A DNA stretch of 64,000 nucleotides from Enterovibrio qingdaonensis (GTDB lineage: Bacteria; Pseudomonadota; Gammaproteobacteria; Enterobacterales; Vibrionaceae). The position numbers and the translations under genes are program-made. The notes beneath the pieces were generated by a model, which worked only from the letters and a program-made list of their open reading frames with translations, had not been told where the DNA came from and searched no databases. The stretch is taken from positions 62,001 through 126,000 of the forward strand of contig NZ_JAJUBB010000001.1 in the NCBI RefSeq assembly GCF_028683135.1, read 5' to 3'. Positions 22,412 through 31,633 of this stretch are shown piece by piece. Position 1 is the first letter of the stretch. Each line of letters opens with the position of its first letter.

Positions 22412-24046
22412 TTAGCCCGCTCCTCGCGCCATACTGATCACGCGCTGAAGGGTCCATCTGAGCAACAAAGGGATGGCTTCGTCATGGTGTTTTTCTGTGT
22501 ATTCGATGATGGCGAGGGCGGCATCGGGTTTAGCGTATTTCTTCAGTGCTTTGGCAATGATCTTTTTCGCGGGCACATGAGGGTTATTTCCTTCGATATG
22601 TGCCATAGCACGGAATAGCGGTTCATAGCCGTTGTTGAAGAGATAGTGCTCAATATCTCGGTCTGGAAGGACAGTAAGGCGATGTTTTTCCTGATTGCCG
22701 TTAAGAAAGCTGCGTGCTGTGTGCGCGTATTTTTGCCCTGCAAAATCACCATCAGCAATCACATGCCACTCAATGCCTAAGGCTCCTGCAAGTTTAATTA
22801 ATGGCTTTAAGCCACTCTGGGCAAACTCAATCAACTGTACACCTTCTGCCGATAAATCATATCCTTGGATTCTTGCCAGTTCATTGAATAGCCATACTTC
22901 GGTCTCACCTTCAACCAGCAACCAACAACGCGCAAACAAGGCACTAGGCCGGTGAAAGCGAACGTGGAAAGACACTTTACGCTGATCATTCTTACTCAAG
23001 TGGTCATGAGGAACCTGAAATGTCTCTGTGAGCGTTGAGCCTCTTTCTAAACGTCGAATGGAGGTAAGGGGAACGGAAGACAGAAGGTTACTGCTGTTTG
23101 TCGTCAGTATCTTCTGCATCGGCATAAGGTTGATAAGCCGCCATGCCTGATTGAGTAGCGTAGGATGAAGCCGACTTTCTGGGTCTTCAAAAATAACGAT
23201 TGGACGCGCATTGGCTTTAAGCTGCTTAGGGCCCCGAGCACGAACAAAAGTGCTCAACAGCCCCATAAGAAGTAACCGGCTTTGATTGGACGTGTTATTG
23301 GCCACCAATTCCAATGGGTGAACATAGTTCGCTCGCATGTTTAGGTGACGGTATGGCTCTATTTCCCCGGGAGAACGATTGTGACTACCAAATGCAAAGT
23401 AGTGGTCTAAAAGAGTACGCATGGCCTTTAAGCCACTTCTAAGCTCGCCTTTGTTTACGTGCCCGGGTTTTTGCTGAAGACGTTTAACTGTGTTTTCAAG
23501 CCGTTTCTCAAGGCGAGTGGCATTGCCATTTAAATCGATGTCAGTGTCTCTTAGACGACGGGCATCCTGAATGCGAACAATGGGATGGAGTTGAGTAAGC
23601 TTAATGGCAAGCGAGTCGCTATTTTCGACGTCTTTGATGTCGCCGACTTCATCGAGAAATCCTCGCGTTACAGTGATCTTTCTATCGTCATGGATGGCGT
23701 TGATGTGAAAATCTAAGCGACGAAGTCCGCTTTCATCACAAAGGTTCCAAACGCGAGTGAATTGGCGATAACGTCGAGCGCGGTGTTCGCCTGAGAAACT
23801 TTCTTTCCATCGAAAGATAATTTGGATTTGGTTAGTTTGGGCATTTCCAAGCGTATGGTCGATGTGAAAATCGCTACGCTGAAATTGGTATGGTTCACCC
23901 GAGGATGGTAGGCACAGAGAAAGCGCGTCAAGCAACGAACTTTTGCCCCATGCGTTTTCGCCGATTAGAACCGTAAGGTCATCCAAATCAAGGGAAAGGC
24001 GTCGTATTCCGCGAAAACCCGATAATTCAATGCGATCTAGTTTCAT
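22412..24046 (-). CDS. ybjD: YbjD-type OLD-family ATPase/TOPRIM nuclease
   Basis: Predicted ATP-dependent endonuclease of the overcoming-lysogenization-defect (OLD) superfamily, 544 residues, co-linear by eye with E. coli YbjD (552). The N-terminal ABC-type ATPase has Walker A GENAWGKSS (29-37), a signature region and Walker B VIFEDPESRLHPT; the C-terminal TOPRIM domain has LLVEGETEVWL and the metal-binding HVIADGDFAGQKYA, followed by DRDIEHYLF. The physiological role of YbjD is not settled; OLD nucleases act in DNA damage response and phage defence. No GajB-like helicase or other defence partner lies beside it. Confidence 0.9.
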   Translation of the reverse strand: MKLDRIELSGFRGIRRLSLDLDDLTVLIGENAWGKSSLLDALSLCLPSSGEPYQFQRSDFHIDHTLGNAQTNQIQIIFRWKESFSGEHRARRYRQFTRVWNLCDESGLRRLDFHINAIHDDRKITVTRGFLDEVGDIKDVENSDSLAIKLTQLHPIVRIQDARRLRDTDIDLNGNATRLEKRLENTVKRLQQKPGHVNKGELRSGLKAMRTLLDHYFAFGSHNRSPGEIEPYRHLNMRANYVHPLELVANNTSNQSRLLLMGLLSTFVRARGPKQLKANARPIVIFEDPESRLHPTLLNQAWRLINLMPMQKILTTNSSNLLSSVPLTSIRRLERGSTLTETFQVPHDHLSKNDQRKVSFHVRFHRPSALFARCWLLVEGETEVWLFNELARIQGYDLSAEGVQLIEFAQSGLKPLIKLAGALGIEWHVIADGDFAGQKYAHTARSFLNGNQEKHRLTVLPDRDIEHYLFNNGYEPLFRAMAHIEGNNPHVPAKKIIAKALKKYAKPDAALAIIEYTEKHHDEAIPLLLRWTLQRVISMARGAG

Positions 24047-24252
24047 AGTTACCTCATTCTTAAGCGTAAGACAGATGACAAGCCAATGGCGAGTTGTTCA
24101 TCACGAAATTGAGGTTTTAGAGAAAATCCTGTTTTGTTTCAGACTATTGTGACAGGCTTATACAAAGTTGATACGTGAGAACACGCATAAATGAATACAA
24201 ATCCAGTGTACTCGGGTCATCTACTTAGAATTAACAAGGAACGACTTTAATC

Positions 24253-25158
24253 ATGCTATCTTTCGAAGCACTTCAGGTTTTAGACGCGATTGATCGGAAA
24301 GGAAGTTTTGCTGCGGCCGCAGACTCACTTAATCGTGCGCCGTCCTCGTTGAGCTATCAGGTTCAGAAACTTGAGCAAGACCTAGATCTGGTGATATTTG
24401 ACCGTTCTGGACACAAGGCGTCGTTCACAGATGCGGGCAAACTCCTTTTGGAGCGTGGTCGCATATTGATCAATGCGGCGGACGAACTCATCGCTGATGC
24501 AAAATCTCTTGCTCACGGATGGGAGTTAGACATCACAATCGCCTTTGATGGGCTATTAACCGCTCGGCAGTTCTTTCCTCTGGTGGAAAAACTGAGCTTG
24601 GAATCGAATACGCGCGTGCGTTTACAAGAAGAGATCCTCGCAGGATCGTGGGAGGCACTGGATGATGACCGGGCAGATATTCTGATAAGCCCAAAACCGC
24701 CGACGATTCCTCAAGGTGTTAAAGTCCAAGAGCTTGGATATTCAGATGGGTATTGGGTGGCTGCGGCAAATCACCCCATTCATAAGCATACGAACCCGTA
24801 TGATCCTGATGTTCGTCGTCTTTATCGCAGTATCTCTGTGGCAGATACAGCGCGAAGTGCCAAAACCTACACTTACAATATTCTCGATGAACAGCCACGT
24901 TTAACGGTCAGCTCAATGACGGAAAAGTACAACGCCATATTGGATGGTTATGGGATCGGCACCATGCCTGCTTGGTGGATTCAAGAAGACCTCGCAGAAG
25001 GTCGACTTAAAGTGCTAGAAGGCAGTGAGATATACAAGCTAATTTGGGTTATGGCGTGGAAGCGTAATCGTATGGGGAATGCAAAAAGTTGGCTTATTCG
25101 CCAACTCCCAAAAGTGCTGAAAGTGATACAACCAATCACAGAAGAAAAAGTGGGATGA
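24253..25158 (+). CDS. LysR-family regulator, YhaJ-like
   Basis: LysR-type transcription factor of 301 residues with an N-terminal winged helix (FEALQVLDAIDRKGSFAAAADSLNRAPSSLSYQVQKLEQDLD, in pieces) and a periplasmic-binding-protein-like effector domain. Several stretches recall E. coli YhaJ (VIFDRSGHKASFTDAGKLLLERG, VADTAR, LSVSS/LTVSS followed by a dedicated LDGYGIGTMP, MGNAKSWLIRQLP). YhaJ responds to aromatic compounds; the ligand here is unknown. It is divergent from ybjD across about 200 bases, which may hold its own and ybjD's promoters. Confidence 0.88.
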   Translation: MLSFEALQVLDAIDRKGSFAAAADSLNRAPSSLSYQVQKLEQDLDLVIFDRSGHKASFTDAGKLLLERGRILINAADELIADAKSLAHGWELDITIAFDGLLTARQFFPLVEKLSLESNTRVRLQEEILAGSWEALDDDRADILISPKPPTIPQGVKVQELGYSDGYWVAAANHPIHKHTNPYDPDVRRLYRSISVADTARSAKTYTYNILDEQPRLTVSSMTEKYNAILDGYGIGTMPAWWIQEDLAEGRLKVLEGSEIYKLIWVMAWKRNRMGNAKSWLIRQLPKVLKVIQPITEEKVG

Positions 25159-25224
25159 CCCGCTCACGCTGATACACGAATTTTGGGTATAGTTTGACCA
25201 TGTTTTAGCAGGGAGAGCAGCATC

Positions 25225-25533
25225 ATGATCAGACATATTCTGTTGGTGAAGTTCAAGCCAGCGTCAAATGAAGCCGATTTTGAAGAGATTCGCGAAGAGT
25301 TTGAATCAATGGTTGAACGCGTAGAAGGGGTCGTTTCTGTCGAATGGGGAGAGAACAACAGCCCGGAAGGGAAAAACCAAGGATACACGCACGTGGTATT
25401 TATGACCTTTAAAGATGAAGGTGCCCGAGATACATACCTCTTCCATCCTGAGCATGAAGCATTGAAAGAAGTTTTCGTTCCCCATCTCGAAGATATCATC
25501 GTCGTAGACTATGCGTTGTCGTCGTTGAACTAG
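25225..25533 (+). CDS. Dabb (stress-responsive alpha/beta barrel) protein
   Basis: Small dimeric ferredoxin-like fold protein of 102 residues. The family signatures IRHILLVKFKP at the N terminus, VSVEWGENNSPEGKNQGYTHVVFMTFKDEGARDTYLFHPEH (in pieces) and VPHLEDIIVVDY at the C terminus are clear. Dabb proteins are of uncertain function in bacteria; some relatives catalyse cyclisations. The start ATG follows GGGAGAG. It lies 66 bases after the LysR gene on the same strand and may be cotranscribed. A terminator follows. Confidence 0.88.
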   Translation: MIRHILLVKFKPASNEADFEEIREEFESMVERVEGVVSVEWGENNSPEGKNQGYTHVVFMTFKDEGARDTYLFHPEHEALKEVFVPHLEDIIVVDYALSSLN

Positions 25534-25567
25534 ACGTATTCCCATCGGTCGTCCAATACTACTGCAC

Positions 25568-25594
25568 AAAGGCACTCTTATAGTGCCTTTCTCG
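25568..25594 (+). terminator. Terminator after Dabb gene
   Basis: Nine-base perfect stem AAAGGCACT/AGTGCCTTT with loop CTTAT, 34 bases after the stop, followed by a short T-rich stretch. Confidence 0.8.
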
Positions 25595-25766
25595 TTTTCG
25601 CCATCTGAGTATTTAACTCTCCGAATTGCTGAGATTAAACGTTCGTGAAATCAGCGATTTGAGATGTTGGTCAATCCTCGTAATGCCTACTCGTGACTTA
25701 CTGAACGGCAATTTGCATGTGTATTTGGCAAGATAAACGACATCAATCTCTTTCGGATGGCACGTT

Positions 25767-26051
25767 ATGAACGACAGGTTGATCAAGCGTTGGGAAAAAA
25801 ACAGAGATAAAGGCCAATTGCGATATGTGGCGTCAACGAGTTTGTTGCTGTCATTAGCATTGATTTTGGGCCGCTTTATTGGTGCCTACTTTGGCAATGA
25901 TGGTGTATGGCAGGAAAGTCATATGGAGGAGCAGGTCCTGCATTCCTTGTTCGTCTTACTCATTATGCCAGCGATCGCAACCTTGTTTTGGTATCTCGAA
26001 GAGGCGTGGTATCAAAAAGCCTTGAAAAGACGCGCAAAGAATAAAGGCTAG
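25767..26051 (+). CDS. Small membrane protein, unknown function
   Basis: Unrecognised 94-residue protein with two predicted helices (about 21-42 and 60-80), a strongly basic N terminus (NDRLIKRWEKNRDKGQLR) and a basic C terminus (KALKRRAKNKG), so both ends are probably cytoplasmic. It stands 34 bases before the monooxygenase-like gene on the same strand. Confidence 0.65.
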   Translation: MNDRLIKRWEKNRDKGQLRYVASTSLLLSLALILGRFIGAYFGNDGVWQESHMEEQVLHSLFVLLIMPAIATLFWYLEEAWYQKALKRRAKNKG

Positions 26052-26085
26052 GTTGAATAGACCTGCCGCTGAATGAAGGGAATTC

Positions 26086-26361
26086 ATGTCAAAAGTCATA
26101 TTAAAAGGGCACATCCTGGTCCCTGAGCCTGAACTCGACATCGTTAAATCGGAATTGGAAAACCACAAGCGATTGACGCGTGAAGAGGCGGGCTGCCTTG
26201 TGTTTGAAGTATCTCAGTGCATTGAAAACCCATTGCGATTTGACGTTTATGAAGAATTTGTCGACAAAGCTGCTTTTGAGTCTCATCAGAAGCGGGTGAA
26301 ATCTTCCCATTGGGGAGAAGTTACCTCAAACGTCTCTCGATACTATGAAATCTTTGAATAA
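26086..26361 (+). CDS. Antibiotic biosynthesis monooxygenase (ABM) domain protein
   Basis: Single-domain ferredoxin-like fold protein of 91 residues of the ABM/YgiN type, which includes quinol monooxygenases and heme-degrading enzymes. The typical central strands CLVFEVSQCIENPLRFDVYEEFVDKAAFESHQ (in pieces) are present. The substrate cannot be inferred. The start ATG follows GAAGGGAAT. It may form a two-gene unit with the preceding small membrane protein. Confidence 0.85.
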   Translation: MSKVILKGHILVPEPELDIVKSELENHKRLTREEAGCLVFEVSQCIENPLRFDVYEEFVDKAAFESHQKRVKSSHWGEVTSNVSRYYEIFE

Positions 26362-26506
26362 TCCGCACGTTATTAGTGCTGTGCCAGCACAAGGTTGAAC
26401 ACACGCTGATTATTACTCGTTGGTAATAATGAATTGTGTTTTCTGCTGATTATCTTTTTCTGATTCAGGCGTACACTCTCCTCATCAACTAAACGGGGAG
26501 ACAAAG

Positions 26507-26746
26507 ATGGACTTGCAACGCGCAACAAACCTTTACTATTTCCTCAGAGAGCAAAATTCGCCTCAGGCCAAGATTGATGAAGTGATTTCACAATTAAACC
26601 AGCGATATGGCATTGATCTGAGAAAACTAGATATCAGTTACCGCAAACAGCGTGGGTATTCGCCAAACCGCTACGATATCAATACATACGGTACAGCGGG
26701 GTCTAGAACCATGAACCAAACCCGCCAAATGCTGCAAAGCCAATAG
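26507..26746 (+). CDS. Small conserved-looking soluble protein, unknown function
   Basis: Product of 79 residues, polar and helical at the N terminus (LQRATNLYYFLREQNSPQAKIDEVISQL), with a tyrosine/asparagine-rich C-terminal half (GYSPNRYDINTYGTAGS). No family recognised. The ribosome binding site (GGGGAGA) is strong and a clean terminator follows, so the gene is probably real and monocistronic. Confidence 0.7.
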   Translation: MDLQRATNLYYFLREQNSPQAKIDEVISQLNQRYGIDLRKLDISYRKQRGYSPNRYDINTYGTAGSRTMNQTRQMLQSQ

Positions 26747-26748
26747 AC

Positions 26749-26775
26749 AAAAGCCAGCAACTAGCTGGCTTTTTT
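26749..26775 (+). terminator. Terminator
   Basis: Stem AAAAGCCAGC/GCTGGCTTTT with loop AACTA and extra T residues, three bases after the stop of the 79-residue gene. It also faces the convergent acetyltransferase gene. Confidence 0.9.
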
Positions 26776-26809
26776 GATCTGATAATTGCTGGTGGTTTGA
26801 AGTGAAGGT

Positions 26810-29491
26810 TTAAAGCATCATATCCATTTCAACAACGCCATCCTGAAGTTGGACATCAATACTGAATCCAACGCGTTGGGCGAGGGCTATCATGCCGGAA
26901 TTTGAGGGCATGGTCATGCCATTGAGCCTTTTCAATCCGCTTAAGCGCCCATAGTCGATCACTTTATCCATGAGAATTCGGCCAAGGCCTTTTCCTTTGA
27001 GATCTGAGCGAACCAATACCGCAAATTCCGCATCGGTGTGCTCTGGGTTTGCCAGTGCACGAACAACGCCAAGAATTTCATCGCTGCCACTAACGTCACG
27101 CTGCACAGCAACGAACGCCATCTCGCGGTCGTAATCTATTTGGGTCAAATTGGCCAGTGCTTCATGATTGAGTTCGCCGACATCTGAGAAGAACCGTTTG
27201 TAGAGATCTTCAACAGACACTCTTTCAACAAACGATTTATGATTTGGCTCGTCTTCAGGAAGGATAGGACGAAGCAAAATGGGCGTTCCATCTTTCAGTG
27301 TGGCCTGTTGCTCAAGCTCTTTGGGATAGGGGCGAATTGCCAGACGCGTATTTGCATCACCTTGGAAGGCACAAAGCTGAATAGAAGCATCTAGTACCGT
27401 GATACTGTCACCGGTGATAAGAAGCGGGTGGATATCAAGCTCTTTAATTTCCGGATAATCGATAACAATCTGTGACAGTGTCACCATGAAATGGCAGAGC
27501 GCGTTTACATCCAATGTGTAAGGGTGGCCGCGCTGGCGTAGTTGGCCATTTTTAAGTGCGCCAATAACTAAATAACGTGCCAGCGTCATATTAAGCGGTG
27601 GAATAGCGACAGCCGCATCACGGTTCACATTCCATTCTGAACCCCCTTCACCCAATAGTATGACTGGGCCGAATACAGGGTCGTGTCGAACACATACGCG
27701 TAATTCTTGAGAACCTGCACGGTTCGCCATGCCTTGGATTTGAAGTCCTTCAATCCGTGCCGTCGGATAGGAGAGTGATACGCGATTTAACATCAGTTGG
27801 GCCGCATTGGCGACTTCAATGGCATTGTTTAAATCGAGCATTACGCCATTCACGTCTGACTTGTGTGGAATGTCAGGCGAGCGAAGTTTAATCGCGACAG
27901 GGTAACCGACCTGTTCGGTTATCTGCGCCGCTTCGGCCGCATCGCCAGCCAACCACGTTGCCATCACATTGATGCCGTATTTCGCCAAAAATGGTCTTGC
28001 TTCATGGGTGGTCAATGAGGTTTGCTGACTGTCTATCGCATGTTGAATTAGGGTTCTTCCGCCTTCAACGTCGTAATCTATCTGACCAATCGAAGCGGGT
28101 GTTTCCATTAACTGCTTTTTGTTTCGTCTGTATTCTACCAAGTGCATAAATGCAGTAACGGCACTTTCAGGGGTTCGATAGGCGGGGAAGCCTGCATGTG
28201 CAAAAGCCAAACGCGCAACGGTGGCATCATCACTCTCACCTTGCCAGTTGGTCAGAATATTAAAGCGTTTAGCCCGCTGGCTGCTTTTAAGCATGTCGGC
28301 AAGGGCTTTTGCTGTCGCCAAGCCTGGTGCCGTCACAGAAGGAGAATGAAGAATTAACAGCGCGTCTGCTTCATCGCTTTCAAGCAAGATCTCTGTGACT
28401 TTCTTATAGCGCTCCGTATCTGCATCACCCACGATATCGACGGGGTTACCTTGTGACCAACTGACGGGAAGAATGCTATTGAGCTTATCGATAGTTTCTT
28501 CACTCAAGACGGCTAACTTTCCGCCCATTTCCAATAAGGCATCGACGGCCATTACCGCAGGGCCACCACCATTTGAAATGATTGCCAGTCTTTCACCTCG
28601 AAGCGGTACCGAATGGGAAAGTGTTTCAACGGCTGCAAATAATTCATGGGTGGTTTTTACGCGAAGCATACCGGAGCGTCGAATTGCCGCGTCGTAGGCA
28701 CCGTCTAAACCAAGGTCGTCTGCCTGTAAATGCGGTAGCGATGCGGCGCCTTCTGGCGTACGTCCGCTTTTTAACACGAGAACTCTTCGGTTACGTGAGG
28801 CTGCTCGTGCCGCGGAGATAAACGCGCGCGCATTCTGAATATTGTCGATATAGAGCATGATTGCGTCGGTTTTACTTTCGCGACTCAAGTAATCAAGCAA
28901 CTCTGGAAAATCGATATCGCTGGCTTCGCCCAACGATATAAACGTGGAAAAGCCAATGCGGCGGTTCCTTGCCCAATCAAGAATTGTGGTGCATACGGCG
29001 GCGGACTGAGAGACAAAGGCGATATTGCCTTTGTTTGCTGGAATCGGGGAGAAAGAGGCATTGAGATTTAACCAAGGAAGAATCAAGCCCAGACTGTTCG
29101 GCCCTATCACTCGCATGGCGTATTGTGATGCGATTTCACGCATCACCTCGTATTCTGTTCTGCCATCATGCGCCACGGTTTTTTTCATCCCTGCGGCCAA
29201 AATAATCGTGACCTTGACGCCTTTCTCACCCAGTTGACGGACAAGTTCACTGTTTCTGCATGCTTGTGTGCAAAGTATGGCGAGATCGGGCACTAAAGGG
29301 AGAGACTCGATGGTGGGATAGGCGAGGATGCCTGCAACAGCTTGGTATTTCGGTGTGACTGGCATAATTGGACCATTAAATCCGCCGGATTGCAGGTTTC
29401 GAATAATGACGTTTCCGGCTCTCCCCGGTGTGTCTGATGCTCCAATCACAGCAATGGATTTTGGTTTAAAGAGCATATCTAGGCCAGTCAT
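26810..29491 (-). CDS. Pat/YfiQ-type protein acetyltransferase with ADP-forming acyl-CoA synthetase domains
   Basis: Large fusion of 893 residues matching the Pat/PatZ (YfiQ) lysine acetyltransferases that acetylate and tune central metabolic enzymes such as acetyl-CoA synthetase. Order: CoA-binding Rossmann domain (MLFKPKSIAVIGASDTPGRAGN), succinyl-CoA-ligase-like domains (ISNGGGPAVMAVDALLEMGG), ATP-grasp domain (YPVAIKLRSPDIPHKSDVNGV), and a C-terminal GNAT domain (about 730-893; VLVRSDLKGKGLGRILMDKVIDY, RVGFSI). The frame extends to a TTG at 29503, but ATG 29491 follows GGAGAAGGAA and is preferred. The synthetase part is usually inactive in Pat proteins. Confidence 0.9.
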   Translation of the reverse strand: MTGLDMLFKPKSIAVIGASDTPGRAGNVIIRNLQSGGFNGPIMPVTPKYQAVAGILAYPTIESLPLVPDLAILCTQACRNSELVRQLGEKGVKVTIILAAGMKKTVAHDGRTEYEVMREIASQYAMRVIGPNSLGLILPWLNLNASFSPIPANKGNIAFVSQSAAVCTTILDWARNRRIGFSTFISLGEASDIDFPELLDYLSRESKTDAIMLYIDNIQNARAFISAARAASRNRRVLVLKSGRTPEGAASLPHLQADDLGLDGAYDAAIRRSGMLRVKTTHELFAAVETLSHSVPLRGERLAIISNGGGPAVMAVDALLEMGGKLAVLSEETIDKLNSILPVSWSQGNPVDIVGDADTERYKKVTEILLESDEADALLILHSPSVTAPGLATAKALADMLKSSQRAKRFNILTNWQGESDDATVARLAFAHAGFPAYRTPESAVTAFMHLVEYRRNKKQLMETPASIGQIDYDVEGGRTLIQHAIDSQQTSLTTHEARPFLAKYGINVMATWLAGDAAEAAQITEQVGYPVAIKLRSPDIPHKSDVNGVMLDLNNAIEVANAAQLMLNRVSLSYPTARIEGLQIQGMANRAGSQELRVCVRHDPVFGPVILLGEGGSEWNVNRDAAVAIPPLNMTLARYLVIGALKNGQLRQRGHPYTLDVNALCHFMVTLSQIVIDYPEIKELDIHPLLITGDSITVLDASIQLCAFQGDANTRLAIRPYPKELEQQATLKDGTPILLRPILPEDEPNHKSFVERVSVEDLYKRFFSDVGELNHEALANLTQIDYDREMAFVAVQRDVSGSDEILGVVRALANPEHTDAEFAVLVRSDLKGKGLGRILMDKVIDYGRLSGLKRLNGMTMPSNSGMIALAQRVGFSIDVQLQDGVVEMDMML

Positions 29492-29815
29492 TTCCTTCTC
29501 CAACTTTCACTATCAGGCGTTCTTATACTATCGCGATTACGAGGCTGCTGCTTTTGTATGTCGCCCTTGCTGTGATCCACAACGAAAACAACTTGTCTTT
29601 GTCGTCAAAAGCTTATTGTACTTAATCACATTGAGTCGTGGCAGATAGACCGTGCCGTTAAATCCTTCGTCACGAGGTCGTTTGGCAATACATAACGTAA
29701 ATGTAAGTATGTGTGACCTGATGCAGAGTCTTGTCAGGCCCCTCGTACTTTCTATTGAATGAATACGTTCATAGGTACAAAATAGAGAGTAATGGCTCAT
29801 AACAGTTGAAAATTC
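29492..29815. other. Divergent promoter region, no gene seen
   Basis: About 320 bases between the Pat gene and the SPOR lipoprotein gene. It must hold both promoters. No convincing CRP-type site, repeat or RNA was found. Confidence 0.4.
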
Positions 29816-30373
29816 ATGAAGAAAATCTTTCCCATCGCGTTGACATTTGTTCTTGCTGGTTGTGTAGGTGGTGCCACAACGTCTCAGATACTGACACAAA
29901 CGACAGAAGAAGAAGTGATGCCAGTAACCCAGACTGTCGCGGTTAACTTGGCGGATGATGCAGTAACTCAAGAAGCGATGCCTGTACCTAAACCTGCGCC
30001 AAAACCGGTTGTCACTGAAAAACCTAAGATGACCAAGCCTGTGAGCACAGCGAAGCCCGCACCAAAACCCGTTACTAAGCCTGCGATGACGTCGGGCAGC
30101 AAGTACACCATTCAGGTTGTCGCACTAAGCCACAATAAAGGCTTTGGTGATTACGTGAACAAGCTACCATCAGATAAGCCAGTATGGTCGAACAAAAAGA
30201 TGGTTGATGGACTGCCTTGGTACACCTTGCTTTATGGGGAGTACAACTCAAAAGCCGATGCTAAGAAAGCGTTGAATGCATTACCTAAAAACATTAAAGC
30301 GTACGGTCCATTCATTCGTTCGATGGCGTCTATTAAGTCTTCCGCAACGCCGGAAATGATTAGAGTGAATTAG
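29816..30373 (+). CDS. SPOR-domain lipoprotein
   Basis: Envelope protein of 185 residues. The signal peptide ends in the lipobox LAGC (FVLAGC, Cys at 16), followed by a low-complexity Pro/Lys/Ala linker (VPKPAPKPVVTEKPKMTKP, then more KP repeats) and a C-terminal SPOR domain (about 95-170; KYTIQVVALSHNKGFGDYVNKLP, WYTLLYGEYNSKADAKKALNALP). SPOR domains bind denuded glycan strands at division sites, so a septal or cell-wall role is likely. It resembles DamX/DedD/RlpA-type proteins only in the domain. Monocistronic, with a strong terminator. Confidence 0.88.
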   Translation: MKKIFPIALTFVLAGCVGGATTSQILTQTTEEEVMPVTQTVAVNLADDAVTQEAMPVPKPAPKPVVTEKPKMTKPVSTAKPAPKPVTKPAMTSGSKYTIQVVALSHNKGFGDYVNKLPSDKPVWSNKKMVDGLPWYTLLYGEYNSKADAKKALNALPKNIKAYGPFIRSMASIKSSATPEMIRVN

Positions 30374-30388
30374 GTTAAACCGTTTTTT

Positions 30389-30416
30389 AAAAAAGAGAGC
30401 TTCGGCTCTCTTTTTT
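30389..30416 (+). terminator. Terminator after SPOR gene
   Basis: Twelve-base stem AAAAAAGAGAGC/GCTCTCTTTTTT closed by a TTCG tetraloop. Confidence 0.93.
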
Positions 30417-30631
30417 CATTAGTAAAACGGGATACGCCGCTTTTCAGTAAAAAAGACCTACATTACGCTGGGTTTTTGCGCAATCACGCAAAATTTGACA
30501 GATATTTGCTTTTCTTCGGATGAAAGGCTCAAAGTGATTGTCTACTATAGAGCGGCTTTCTGTAATGCACCGGATTGTGCAGATGAATATTAAATGCCCC
30601 TGAACGTTCTCAGGGTAGAGTAGGAAAGGTC

Positions 30632-31633
30632 ATGAACCCAACTCAAGTATTGTTGTTGTGTGGCGGCGGTGGTGCCGAACACGAAGTATCTTTGGTCTCC
30701 GCGAACTACGTAGAATCTGAATTACGTAAATTGCCTTCTGTATCTGTTATTCGCGTAGAGCTGACTAAAGAGAACGGCTGGAAAGACATGGACGGGCAGG
30801 ATTGCCGCCTGAACATGGATAAAACGCTAAATGTTGGCAATGACACCGTCAACATTGATTATGTTGTGCCGTGTATTCACGGTTTCCCTGGTGAGACTGG
30901 CGATATTCAATCGCTGCTCGAACTTGCTGGTTTGCCTTACATGGGTTGCGACTCGTCTGCCAGCATTGTTTGTTTTAACAAAATCACGTCAAAGCTTTGG
31001 TTTGATGCCATTGGCATTCCAAATACGCCGTATGTTTTCTTGACCGAAAACAACGCAGACAGCGTTGTTAAAGCAGAAGAGGCGTTCGACCGTTGGGGCG
31101 CAATCTTTGTGAAAGCTGCGTGTCAAGGGTCTTCAGTCGGTTGTTACAAAGTGACTGAAAAATCTGCGGTGAAAGATGCGGTAGAGAGCGCATTTACCTA
31201 TTCCAACCAAGTGCTTGTTGAGAAAGCAGTGCGTCCTCGTGAACTTGAATTGGCCGCATACCATTTTGATGGCGACGTGATCGTGACGAACCCGGGTGAG
31301 ATTTGTAGCCCTGAAGACACCTTCTACACCTACGAAGAAAAGTACAGCGCGGGCAGCCATAGCCTGACGACCGTTGAACCTACGAACTTAACCGAAGAGC
31401 AAATCGCTCAAATGCGTGAATACGCAGAAAAAGCGTTTGTTCATCTGAAATTAAAAGATCTGTCTCGTATAGACTTCTTCTTAACGTCAGAAGGCGACGT
31501 GCTTCTCAATGAAATTAATACCTACCCAGGTATGACGCCTATCTCGATGTTCCCAAAACTGATGGAACATAACGGACACACGTTCTCTGACTACCTTCAG
31601 AGCTGTATTCGTTCAGGCTTGAATAACGGTTAG
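30632..31633 (+). CDS. ddl: D-alanine--D-alanine ligase
   Basis: ATP-grasp enzyme that makes D-Ala-D-Ala for peptidoglycan precursors in the cytoplasm. The 333 residues have the N-terminal GGGGAEHEVSLVSA motif, the binding loop FVKAACQGSSVGC, and the C-terminal metal/ATP site RIDFFLTSEGDVLLNEINTYPGMTPIS. It stands alone, away from the mur/fts cluster, so a second copy may exist elsewhere. A hairpin-like element TTTTGCG/CGCAAAA (30474-30493) lies about 140 bases upstream and may be regulatory. The end overlaps the convergent recombinase gene by four bases. Confidence 0.92.
   Translation: MNPTQVLLLCGGGGAEHEVSLVSANYVESELRKLPSVSVIRVELTKENGWKDMDGQDCRLNMDKTLNVGNDTVNIDYVVPCIHGFPGETGDIQSLLELAGLPYMGCDSSASIVCFNKITSKLWFDAIGIPNTPYVFLTENNADSVVKAEEAFDRWGAIFVKAACQGSSVGCYKVTEKSAVKDAVESAFTYSNQVLVEKAVRPRELELAAYHFDGDVIVTNPGEICSPEDTFYTYEEKYSAGSHSLTTVEPTNLTEEQIAQMREYAEKAFVHLKLKDLSRIDFFLTSEGDVLLNEINTYPGMTPISMFPKLMEHNGHTFSDYLQSCIRSGLNNG

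Noticed and set aside
22412-24046. YbjD considered as part of a Gabija-type defence system
   Set aside because: The sequence follows E. coli YbjD along its whole length and no UvrD-like helicase gene is next to it.
30474-30493. TTTTGCG/CGCAAAA hairpin upstream of ddl as a terminator or RNA
   Set aside because: The stem is short and has no T-run, and the preceding gene already has a terminator. It may be an operator but nothing supports this.
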